Assembly: GCF_000214355.1 (NCBI RefSeq)
Contig: NC_015577.1
Span: 1,940,453-2,004,452, forward strand
DNA length: 64,000 nt
Direction of reading: 5' to 3'
Source: Leadbettera azotonutricia ZAS-9
GTDB taxonomy: Bacteria; Spirochaetota; Spirochaetia; Treponematales; Breznakiellaceae
Below, piece by piece: positions 18,855 through 25,790 of the stretch; within the stretch, counting starts at the first letter, position 1; each line of letters begins with the position of its first letter. The notes beneath the pieces were generated by a model that saw only the letters and a list, made by a program, of their open reading frames with translations, was not told where the DNA came from and made no database searches. The position numbers were made by a program, and so were the translations under genes.

Positions 18855-19361
18855 ATGAAAGCTGTCGTGCAACGGGTAAAGAATGCTTCGGTCTCTGTCG
18901 AGGGCAAAGTGTCCGGCTCAATAACAGAGGGCCTCCTGGTCTACCTCGGCGTTGCCAGGGGCGATGCCAAAGCCGATGCCGACTGGATGGCGGACAAAGT
19001 GGCAAATCTCCGCATCTTTGAAGACAATCAGGGAAAAATGAACCTGTCTGTCAAAGAAATCATACATGTTAAAGTAAATTCTCACGATATTCAGCCGCGT
19101 TTCGGCGTGCTGGCAGTGTCGCAGTTTACCTTGTTGGCAGATGCCCGCAAAGGCAGGCGGCCCTACTACGGCGATGCAGCGGATCCCATCGAAGCCAAGG
19201 CGCTCTACGAATATTTTATGGATAAAATAATGGAGCAGGGGCTTTTATGCGAAAGCGGCGTGTTTCAGGCCCACATGGAAGTTGCGTATACCAACGACGG
19301 GCCGGTGACGATACTGCTGGAACACCCAGAGGGCAAAAACGAACAGGTCTCTGAGGATTAG
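18855..19361 (+). CDS. dtd: D-aminoacyl-tRNA deacylase
   Basis: The enzyme hydrolyses D-amino acids and glycine mischarged on tRNA. The 168-residue protein shows the two signature loops of the DTD family, SQFTLLAD (about residues 91-98) and TNDGPVT near residue 146, which build the chiral-proofreading pocket at the dimer interface. It is slightly longer than the usual 145-150 residues because of a charged tail. It lies 17 bases downstream of the TPR gene and ends convergently with the ABC permease gene. Confidence 0.93.
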   Translation: MKAVVQRVKNASVSVEGKVSGSITEGLLVYLGVARGDAKADADWMADKVANLRIFEDNQGKMNLSVKEIIHVKVNSHDIQPRFGVLAVSQFTLLADARKGRRPYYGDAADPIEAKALYEYFMDKIMEQGLLCESGVFQAHMEVAYTNDGPVTILLEHPEGKNEQVSED

Positions 19362-19462
19362 ATTATTTCTTCTCTCAGCCCGTTTTTTTGAGCGCAGCCA
19401 ATAAGCGCCTTTGCTTTTAATGATTGGCCGCATCCCATTTTTCCGCCATATCATTAAAAAAA

Positions 19463-20302
19463 TTATGCCTTACCATGATCTTTCCCTGTTTGCAATAAAT
19501 GTGTTTTCCAGAATTCAATACCCTGGATGATGAACAAAGCCGCAGCCCCGATAATGATTATAGCGGAACTGACAGGTAAATCAAAAACGAAAGAAACTGC
19601 AAAGCCCGAAAGGTTCATCCCGGTTCCGAAGAGGGCGCCAAATATGATAAGGGCCCTGAAACTTTTGCCGATGCGCCGGGCCGCCAGAGCGGGGAGTATG
19701 GTAACCGCGTCCACCAAAAGCGCTCCGGTGATCCTCATGGCCACAGCTATGCCTAAACACACCGAAAGCATGATGCCGCCGTACACCAGTTTCGCCGGAA
19801 CGCCTACAGACCATGCCAGTTCTCGATCATAGAGTACTATGTGTATTTCCTTGTAGGCAGCGCAGAGAAACACAAGAATAACAACAGCGGTAATAACAGT
19901 AAGCCTGGTGTCCTCATCGGTGAGGGTAAGGATATTCCCCCAGAAGAGGTTGAAGGCTTCGATGGCGTGGACATTGCCTTTGTAGAAAATAATAAAGGCC
20001 ACCCCCATGCAGACCGTCATGATGAGCCCCAGCGATCCTCCTGCGGATACCCGGCCCCGCCAACTGACAATGGCAATGGCGATGCCGGCCAGTATGCTAG
20101 TGATCATTGCCGCAGTTGTTGTGCTAAAACCCAGGATCAGGGCGATGGCAGCCCCCAGCAAGGCCGCGTGCATTACGGCGAAGCGGGCGGGGATAAGTTC
20201 CAGGTTGAGGATAAAAATACCCAGCACGGGAAAGGCAATTCCCGTGGCGCAGAGGGCGATGAGGCCCCGTGAGAAAAAGGGCATGGCAAGGAGTTCACCC
20301 AT
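19463..20302 (-). CDS. Metal-type ABC transporter permease (ABC-3 family)
   Basis: The 279-residue protein has about eight hydrophobic spans and the ABC-3 family pattern seen in ZnuB, TroC and MntB permeases, including VGVPAKLVYGG and RITGALLVDAVTILPALAARRI. I start it at ATG 20302, which overlaps the 3' end of the ATPase gene by 8 bases; the longer open frame runs inside the ATPase gene and is not coding. It forms the inner-membrane channel of an importer with the two genes upstream. The metal cannot be read from the permease. Confidence 0.85.
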   Translation of the reverse strand: MGELLAMPFFSRGLIALCATGIAFPVLGIFILNLELIPARFAVMHAALLGAAIALILGFSTTTAAMITSILAGIAIAIVSWRGRVSAGGSLGLIMTVCMGVAFIIFYKGNVHAIEAFNLFWGNILTLTDEDTRLTVITAVVILVFLCAAYKEIHIVLYDRELAWSVGVPAKLVYGGIMLSVCLGIAVAMRITGALLVDAVTILPALAARRIGKSFRALIIFGALFGTGMNLSGFAVSFVFDLPVSSAIIIIGAAALFIIQGIEFWKTHLLQTGKDHGKA

Positions 20303-21026
20303 TGATGGCTTCCTGCCCGGTGAAAATTTTTTCTGCCCTGCCGTCAGTGAAGCGGTACATATCCCTGCATCCTGCAATTGTATCCTCGTCGTGGGAAACA
20401 ATGAGGACAGTAATATGTTTGTATTCCTGCCTCTCACGGATGATACGCAGCAAATCCGTGCGCCCTTCGGCGTCCAGATTGGAGCTGGGTTCATCCAGCA
20501 TGAAGAGTTCCGGCTCCATGGCCAGGGATCGGGCAATGGCAACCCGCTGGGTCTGTCCGCCCGAAAGTTCCTGAACCCGGCGCTTCGCCAAATCCGCCAC
20601 TCCGGTAGCTTCCATGGCGGCATCCACCAAATCCTTGTCCAGCCGGGACAGGGGCCGGCAAAATCCCGCCATGCCGTAGCGCCCCATGGAGACTGCTTCC
20701 CGAACCGTGGTCGGCAGACTACCTCCGGCGGTATTCTGGGGCACATAGCCTATGCGCAGCAGGGTCCGCCTGAAAAAGAGCGATCCCGGCCTGGTCCCCA
20801 TGACGGACATAGTGCCCTCCCTGGGCCTGAGCATGCCAAGGCAGAGTTTGAGAAAGCTTGATTTGCCTGCGCCATTGGGGCCGCAGAACGCAGTAACACT
20901 GTTTTTTTCAATCCTGAGGGAAACATCCCTGAGCACGGTCAGCCTTCCGTATCCGGCAGTGATATTCCGGGCTTCGATAACCGGTTCCGTCTTTAAATCC
21001 CGGAAACCGGGGATGGGGCCAATCAT
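20295..21026 (-). CDS. Metal-type ABC transporter ATPase
   Basis: The 243-residue protein carries every ABC ATPase motif: Walker A GPNGAGKSS, Q-loop VPQNTAG, signature LSGGQTQR, Walker B LFMLDEP and switch histidine SHD. The family is that of ZnuC/TroB-type importers, judging by its partners. The ATG lies directly after the stop of the binding-protein gene and the end overlaps the permease gene, so the three should be made together. Confidence 0.9.
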   Translation of the reverse strand: MIGPIPGFRDLKTEPVIEARNITAGYGRLTVLRDVSLRIEKNSVTAFCGPNGAGKSSFLKLCLGMLRPREGTMSVMGTRPGSLFFRRTLLRIGYVPQNTAGGSLPTTVREAVSMGRYGMAGFCRPLSRLDKDLVDAAMEATGVADLAKRRVQELSGGQTQRVAIARSLAMEPELFMLDEPSSNLDAEGRTDLLRIIRERQEYKHITVLIVSHDEDTIAGCRDMYRFTDGRAEKIFTGQEAING

Positions 21027-21797
21027 TTACTTTGCCTTAATAAGGACATCCGCATTGTAGCGGAACACATCTTCTATGCTCAGGGTTCCATCCTTGCCGG
21101 GGAAGTTCAGCAATTCCGCGTAGGACGCCCGCGCTGCTTCCGCTATGGGCTGTCCCGACGGCCCGTGGTAATTGTCGATTACCAGACCGGGCCTGAGTTG
21201 CACCATTTGCAGGATCACCGCAGGGGAGGGTTCCGCAGGGCCGTATTCCCCGATGATTTCAAAGCCCAGCCATGCGGCAAAGGGGGTCTGCATACGCTGG
21301 ACCACCGCCCGCCGGTCAGGATAGGCGGCGATGATTTTTTCCCGCAGATCTTCCGCAAAGGGCTCGAAGTTTTTCCACCACTCCGCAAAACGCTCTTCCG
21401 TGCCCAGGATACGGGCTATTTTTTCAGCCTCCGCCCGGAGATCCTCCGGCGTGTTGGAGGTATTAACTGTTACTATCCGCACCCCCGCGCTGCCCGCAGT
21501 CTCGGCAAGTTTTTTGGCGAACTGTTCCCACCCGGCATAGATGATAATATCAGCCTTGCTTGCCGCCGCCAGATCCGAAGGCTTCAACTCGTACTCCGGA
21601 GGATGCCGCAGATCCAATGGCGCCAGGATACGCACACTTTCTGCGCCCCCGGCTTTGGCAATAGCCGCAACCCAGGATGTAGAAGCAAGCACCGCCTTGC
21701 CTCCGGCTGATGCTCCGACAGAGCTGTCATTTTTGCCCCCCGCAAAAAGAAGGAAAGAAACCGCGAAGAGAAAAACAACAAGGTAAAATCGTTTCAT
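21027..21797 (-). CDS. Periplasmic substrate-binding protein of the ZnuA/TroA family, atypical metal site
   Basis: The 256-residue protein has a signal peptide (MKRFYLVVFLFAVSFLLFAGG) without a lipobox cysteine, so it is probably soluble in the periplasm. It follows the cluster A-1 fold: an N-lobe with LRHPPEYELKPSDL (the usual first metal His region), a long linking helix (about 115-140) and a C-lobe. The third His of TroA/ZnuA, normally in a His-x-x-Phe segment before the C-lobe strand, appears as Gln/Thr in RMQTPFAAWLGF, and the His-rich loop of ZnuA is absent. The ligand may therefore be a different metal or a chelate (inference). Confidence 0.75.
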   Translation of the reverse strand: MKRFYLVVFLFAVSFLLFAGGKNDSSVGASAGGKAVLASTSWVAAIAKAGGAESVRILAPLDLRHPPEYELKPSDLAAASKADIIIYAGWEQFAKKLAETAGSAGVRIVTVNTSNTPEDLRAEAEKIARILGTEERFAEWWKNFEPFAEDLREKIIAAYPDRRAVVQRMQTPFAAWLGFEIIGEYGPAEPSPAVILQMVQLRPGLVIDNYHGPSGQPIAEAARASYAELLNFPGKDGTLSIEDVFRYNADVLIKAK

Positions 21798-21804
21798 ATT
21801 TATC

Positions 21805-22215
21805 CTATTCCATCAGCCGTATATATTCCGAGCCGTGCCCATAATTCTTCCAATTTGAAAACGCCATGGTTTCGTAGTCATCAATGACCGCAAATTCACC
21901 GTACACATCGATTCTGCCCATTTTTTTATTTTTATCATAAATGTAGGATACCAGATATATTCCTTCATTCTGATCATGATACATTGCCTCATCCGGCGTA
22001 TCAAAAGAGAGGGTTCTCCTGCCCCATTGGCTGTCCCAAAGCCATTTGGTGCCTGTCAGAGGATGATCCGGCGTGTGGACATATTCCAGCGGAACATCCC
22101 GGGGATCGGTCTGCTGCTGGCATCCCGGCAGGACTGCCAGAAAAAGGGCGGCCATAAGAACCGACAATATACTCCGGGCCGGCAGCAAACTTTTTCCTTT
22201 CAAATTATTCTTCAT
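21805..22215 (-). CDS. Small lipoprotein with one GTxW/YGH module
   Basis: I start it at ATG 22215, giving 136 residues; an ATG at 22230 would add five residues. It has a lipoprotein signal ending LAVLPGC (Cys 32). The mature part is one copy of a module that runs from LTGTKWLWD to MAFSNWKNYGHGSEYIRL. The same module occurs four times in the gene upstream and twice in the gene at 24012. The start overlaps the upstream stop by 11 bases and its stop lies 7 bases before the binding-protein gene, linking it to the ABC importer. Confidence 0.7.
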   Translation of the reverse strand: MKNNLKGKSLLPARSILSVLMAALFLAVLPGCQQQTDPRDVPLEYVHTPDHPLTGTKWLWDSQWGRRTLSFDTPDEAMYHDQNEGIYLVSYIYDKNKKMGRIDVYGEFAVIDDYETMAFSNWKNYGHGSEYIRLME

Positions 22216-23575
22216 CCTGAAACAATCCATGAGGCAAGTTTACAAAATCTGCACGATGCCCATAACCCTTGTAATTGGAAAAATAAAGATTCAGGGGTAC
22301 CACAGTGGTATCCTCAATGGCAAAACCTGCTTTGATTTCAAAATTTCCCAAAGCCCCTGCACTACTTGAGGTAGGCGATACCCTTTCGGCTGTCTGGATT
22401 TGGCCGCTATTTGCAGTACCGTTAAAAGTATATCCATAGATGTAAGGATAGGGATAATACCCGGTAAAGCTATACAGTATGGCCTGATCTTCCCTCACAA
22501 ATTCGAGGACCAAACTGGGCCAATACCATGCAGTTCCGAGTATTGTATTAGCCGCATCGGCATCCGGTGCATCGGAGAAAACAACTTCAAAAGAGGAATT
22601 CCGGTAGTTGCTGAAAGTTAAAGTGCCATTATCCGGGGACAGGGTGAAGTCTCCTACAGCGTTTATCGCATCCCCAGTTTCAATAACCCCATCAGCCTCT
22701 ATCGAGGCACTTATTCCTGTGTGCTGTCTCCCCGACCTGTCGCCGTCTATAGAACCAGTTCCTGTGCTTGCATCGTAGGTATACGCATAGTCCTTTCCAT
22801 GGATGCTTGCCGTGGCGGCATCTTTGAATTGAAGTTCAGCGTTGTGAAAATACCAGTTTGTTTCTGTTACAGAGGCTGGAAAAATTTCCAGAGGAGCACT
22901 GTCCTTTATTCTTTTTACAGAAACCGTAGCATGACTATAAAAGGCGGTGAACGTAATCACCGTACCATCATCGCTGACCGTAAAAGCGCCCAAACCGTTT
23001 GATACGCTCCCTGTTTTGGCTGTTCCGTCATAGGTATAAGTGTAGTTTTGCTGGGTGTTATCGTGGGTAAAAGTAACCCTTACCGCTCCCCCAGCATTGA
23101 ATTCCAAAGAAAAGGGAAGGCCATTGGGATTCAAACCAGCCCACCAACTGCCGGTTAAATAGGGCAGATCTGCTGTTCCACTGGCGGTATACGTTTTTTG
23201 AAGCCGTGCAGCCGGGACAGATGCATGACCGTAGAAGCTCGCAAAAGTCAAGTTACCATCATCGTTAACGATGAATGCGCCTATGCCTCCACCAATCGTC
23301 CCGGTTTTAGCGAAAGCGTCAAAAGTATAATCCCTTGCCTGCTGACCGTTATCTGCGGCAAAAGTGGTTTTCACCTTTCCTTCTACCTGAAATGTGAACA
23401 ATACCGGAGCGCCATTGGGGGCGTTACCGGCCCAGGATGTACCCACTATCAAAATACTATCCGCCGCTTGCTCTTCAGGCGTATCGGTTGAACACCCAAA
23501 AGTAACCATAATGGAAAAAACCGCAAGAAGGGCTATTGCTACGGTCGATCCGCTTAACCAAAATCGCTTTTTCAT
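22205..23575 (-). CDS. Lipoprotein with four GTxW/YGH modules
   Basis: ATG 23575 follows GGAGG at a good distance and gives 456 residues; the longer frame starting at 23626 lacks a ribosome binding site and is not used. The signal ends MVTFGC (Cys 28). The mature protein is four tandem modules of 85-105 residues (about 41-130, 140-230, 240-345 and 350-456). Each starts near GTSWAG, GSWWAG, ETNWYF or GTAWYW, has a YTYDGTAKTGSV-like strand pair and ends FTAFYSHATVSVKRI or LYFSNYKGYGHRADF. The pattern suggests repeated small beta domains. It is the first gene of the left arm, behind the leader at 23576-23713. Confidence 0.75.
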   Translation of the reverse strand: MKKRFWLSGSTVAIALLAVFSIMVTFGCSTDTPEEQAADSILIVGTSWAGNAPNGAPVLFTFQVEGKVKTTFAADNGQQARDYTFDAFAKTGTIGGGIGAFIVNDDGNLTFASFYGHASVPAARLQKTYTASGTADLPYLTGSWWAGLNPNGLPFSLEFNAGGAVRVTFTHDNTQQNYTYTYDGTAKTGSVSNGLGAFTVSDDGTVITFTAFYSHATVSVKRIKDSAPLEIFPASVTETNWYFHNAELQFKDAATASIHGKDYAYTYDASTGTGSIDGDRSGRQHTGISASIEADGVIETGDAINAVGDFTLSPDNGTLTFSNYRNSSFEVVFSDAPDADAANTILGTAWYWPSLVLEFVREDQAILYSFTGYYPYPYIYGYTFNGTANSGQIQTAERVSPTSSSAGALGNFEIKAGFAIEDTTVVPLNLYFSNYKGYGHRADFVNLPHGLFQDEE

Positions 23576-23713
23576 AAAAACCTCCAAATTGTTTAAAAAA
23601 ACTTTACAAGCTCCTTCAGAAGCCAAAAAAAAGCCCGAGACCCCTTTCTGTATTGCACAGAAAAGAAGTATCGGGCTTCAGCCGTTTAAAACGGAATCCA
23701 TGTTCCGCTAATA
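23576..23713 (-). ncRNA. Structured leader with attenuator, left arm (copy 1)
   Basis: Upstream of the four-module lipoprotein gene the minus strand can form a hairpin GCGGAA-CATGGA-TTCCGT (23708-23691), then CCGTT/AACGG, which shares bases with the first hairpin. A long terminator-like hairpin and a T-run (23678-23625) follow. The order and the conserved parts are the same as in the right-arm leader at 23907-24011. I find no match to a riboswitch class I know. Its 5' end depends on which of two candidate promoters is used. Confidence 0.65.
23625..23678 (-). terminator. Intrinsic terminator inside the left-arm leader
   Basis: AAGCCCGA pairs with TCGGGCTT, with an inner stem closed by CTG/CAG around the loop TGCAATA, about 20 base pairs in all. 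An eight-base T-run follows. It lies between the candidate promoters and the ribosome binding site of the lipoprotein gene, so it would stop transcription before the operon unless prevented. Confidence 0.75.
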
Positions 23714-23716
23714 GTC

Positions 23717-23745
23717 AATTTATGGCGGCAGCAATTCAAGATCAA
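23717..23745 (-). promoter_or_regulatory. Candidate promoter of the left arm (proximal)
   Basis: TTGATC (23745-23740) and TAAATT (23722-23717) are 17 bases apart. Transcription from here would begin just before the first leader hairpin, as in the right arm. A second candidate lies further upstream (TTGACA 23825-23820, TATTAC 23802-23797, spacer 17) and would give a longer leader. The sequence does not decide between them. Confidence 0.4.
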
Positions 23746-23872
23746 AAACCAGGGACTTCATGCCCCCGGCAAAATCAACTGCCTTCGTTCAATATGGTAA
23801 TACTACAAACATATTTTTTTGTCAAGCGATGTCAATGAATTTTTTAAAACATTCGCATTAATAAATTTCCGC

Positions 23873-23901
23873 TTGACAAAAAATTCTTTTGATGGTAAAA
23901 A
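23873..23901 (+). promoter_or_regulatory. Candidate promoter of the right arm
   Basis: A perfect TTGACA (23873-23878) is followed after 17 bases by TAAAAA (23896-23901). Transcription would start near 23908, a few bases before the conserved hairpin of the leader. Confidence 0.55.
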
Positions 23902-23906
23902 ACTAA

Positions 23907-24011
23907 GCATCGCGGAGCATGGATTCCGCCCATAGAAGGCATGAAGCCCGACTTTTTCCTCTGGACTATACAGAGGGAAGTGTCGGGCTTTTTTTTTAAA
24001 GGAAAAATGAT
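23907..24011 (+). ncRNA. Structured leader with attenuator, right arm (copy 2)
   Basis: The leader begins with the hairpin GCGGAG-CATGGA-TTCCGC (23912-23929). A short GCC/GGC hairpin (about 23928-23940) follows, then TGAAGCCCGA and a long terminator hairpin. Against copy 1 the loop CATGGA is identical, while the stem differs at two pairs in a way that keeps pairing (A-T against G-T, and G-T against G-C). The ribosome binding site AAAGGAAAA and the ATG at 24012 follow the T-run directly. Confidence 0.65.
23944..23997 (+). terminator. Intrinsic terminator inside the right-arm leader
   Basis: AAGCCCGAC (23944-23952) pairs with GTCGGGCTT (23982-23990), extended inward by a near-perfect stem closed by CCTCTG/CAGAGG around the loop GACTATA. 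A run of T follows to 23997. The hairpin stands between promoter and start codon, as expected for attenuation. Confidence 0.8.
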
Positions 24012-24758
24012 ATGGCAAAAAAAATTGTTTTATTAAAGGCCCTTTGCGGTGCTTTTGTCATGGCTATTCTTTCAGGCTGTATTGCGGACCCGGTTGATCC
24101 GGAGCCACAGCTTGCGGCCCTGGACGGAACCGTCTGGGCAGGCCCCCAGGGCGACACCGGTTGGGTCACCCTGGCCTTTAGGGCTGCTGCCGGAGGGGAC
24201 CAGAAAAAGGACGCAGCAATTCAATTTGCCTCCGAGACAAATCCCGGAAACACGGCCCACACGGAAGAATACACCTATGATGAAACTGCCAGAGAAGGTT
24301 TCATGCCCAAACCGATCCGCAGTTCTCCGTCTGTTGATTATGAGGCGCCCGGCGCCTTTGCCCTAGGGGCCGGCGATAAAACCCTTCGTTTTACGGATTT
24401 CCAGGGGAGCGGTTCTCCTCTTACCCTGAAGAAGCTCCTTCCCGATGCCGGGAATACCTTTGCCTTGATAGATCCGCTGCCCGGAGACTTGGAAAATACC
24501 ATCTGGGTAAGCGAGGGCTTCAGAACAGACGACTGGGTTACCCTCAGTTTCAGGGGCGCAAACGGCAGCATGATCGTGCAGGTAAGTCATGTTGCGGATA
24601 GTACCCAATATTCACGGGTTTATACCTATAGTGGCAATACCAAAACAGGAGGCATTGTTTCTGTCGGCAGCTTTGAGATTCTTGAAAACGGTGTAAAACT
24701 AACGATGGTAAATTATTACGGCCACGGAGTTCCGGTTGATTTTAAACGGGTACGCTAA
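24012..24758 (+). CDS. Lipoprotein with two GTxW/YGH modules
   Basis: The 248-residue protein has a lipoprotein signal ending AILSGC (Cys 23). Two modules follow: about 35-145 (LDGTVWAGPQGDTGWVTLAF to LRFTDFQGSGSPLTLKKL) and about 155-248 (LENTIWVSEGFRTDDWVTLSF to LTMVNYYGHGVPVDFKRV). The modules are recognisably the same as those in the two lipoproteins of the left arm. It is the first gene of the right arm. The next gene starts inside its last 23 bases. Confidence 0.72.
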   Translation: MAKKIVLLKALCGAFVMAILSGCIADPVDPEPQLAALDGTVWAGPQGDTGWVTLAFRAAAGGDQKKDAAIQFASETNPGNTAHTEEYTYDETAREGFMPKPIRSSPSVDYEAPGAFALGAGDKTLRFTDFQGSGSPLTLKKLLPDAGNTFALIDPLPGDLENTIWVSEGFRTDDWVTLSFRGANGSMIVQVSHVADSTQYSRVYTYSGNTKTGGIVSVGSFEILENGVKLTMVNYYGHGVPVDFKRVR

Positions 24759-25776
24759 GTATTTTTCTGCAGCAGGTATATTCCTGTTTCTCCTCCTGTT
24801 CCTGTGCTGCAATAATCCCGCCGGGGATGATGGCGACAGAGGCATAAAAACCCCGGTCAAGTACCGTGAGATTATCGTAGTTGTCCCCCAGGGAAAAACT
24901 GTGCTTGTCAACGGAAGTGGCAGCGCCGGTGTCTTTGTCGAATACCGTTCGATCGTCCTTTCGCCCTACGGCATAGCGCGGTACGAGACCACCTGGGAAC
25001 TCTGGGACGAAGTATGCCGATGGGCTCGGTCTCACGGCTACAGTATTGCCAACCCCGGCAGGGAAGGCCACGGGAGTACCGGCACCGGTAACCCAAATAA
25101 GGGCTGGACCGAAGCCCAGCGGAAAGCCCGGCCCGCAACAAGCATGACCTGGCGGGATGCCATTGTGTGGTGCAACGCATACAGCGAAATGAGCGGCCTT
25201 GAACCAGTGTATTACGAAGGCGAAGACGGTCCCGTACTCAGGCAATCCCTCAATATTATGAGCCATCCGCCTGCGACAACAGCGGATCTGCCCTTTGCAA
25301 AGGCGGGGGCAGAAGGCTACAGGCTGCCCGCCGAAGCTGAATGGGAATTTGCCGCCAGGGGCGGGGATCAAAATACTGCGGGCTGGAATTATGAATATCC
25401 CGGGAGCGGCACCATCGACAGCGTGGCATGGTACCTCGATAATTCCTCCGCCTTGGGAAGCGCTCATGCCGATTACGGCGCTCATCCGGCAGGGAGCAAA
25501 GGGGACGGAACCGGCGCAAACCAGCTGAGTCTGTATGACATGGGCGGCAATGTTTCCGAATATTGCCGGGATTGGTACGGCGATACTGATGCTATTGCTG
25601 CGGATACAGCCCCCGAAGGCCCTGACATGGGAGCATTTGCCCACAGGGTCATGCGGGGCGGCGGCTGGAACAGTTACGCTGCCGATTGCATGGTCACAAG
25701 CCGGAACTATACCCGGCCCTGGATAGGGAGCCCCTATGTAGGGTTCCGTGTTGCAAGATCCCTGGGCGCTGAATAA
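24736..25776 (+). CDS. Lipoprotein with a formylglycine-generating-enzyme-type (SUMF1) domain
   Basis: I accept the TTG at 24736, seven bases after GGAG within the previous gene. It gives 346 residues with a lipoprotein signal ending LLFLCC (Cys 24 or 25). Residues about 75-345 match the FGE-sulfatase fold: IARYETTWELWDEVCRWA, WRDAIVWCNAYSEMSGL, GYRLPAEAEWEFAARGG, LYDMGGNVSEYCRDWYG, RVMRGGGWN and YVGFRVAR. True formylglycine-generating enzymes use two cysteines near RGGSW. Here the first position is Asn (GGGWN) and only the second may remain (AADC), so oxidase activity is doubtful and a binding role on the membrane is more likely. Confidence 0.8.
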   Translation: MILNGYAKYFSAAGIFLFLLLFLCCNNPAGDDGDRGIKTPVKYREIIVVVPQGKTVLVNGSGSAGVFVEYRSIVLSPYGIARYETTWELWDEVCRWARSHGYSIANPGREGHGSTGTGNPNKGWTEAQRKARPATSMTWRDAIVWCNAYSEMSGLEPVYYEGEDGPVLRQSLNIMSHPPATTADLPFAKAGAEGYRLPAEAEWEFAARGGDQNTAGWNYEYPGSGTIDSVAWYLDNSSALGSAHADYGAHPAGSKGDGTGANQLSLYDMGGNVSEYCRDWYGDTDAIAADTAPEGPDMGAFAHRVMRGGGWNSYAADCMVTSRNYTRPWIGSPYVGFRVARSLGAE

Positions 25777-25790
25777 AGGGGAGAACAGAG

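Noticed and set aside
23592-23626. Longer start for the four-module lipoprotein (codons 23626-23576)
   Set aside because: It would place 17 extra residues before a perfect lipoprotein signal and lacks a ribosome site; GGAGG precedes ATG 23575.
23576-24011. A known riboswitch (cobalamin, NiCo or Mn type) in front of the transport genes
   Set aside because: The leaders are too short for cobalamin and lack the conserved boxes of the other classes as I know them.
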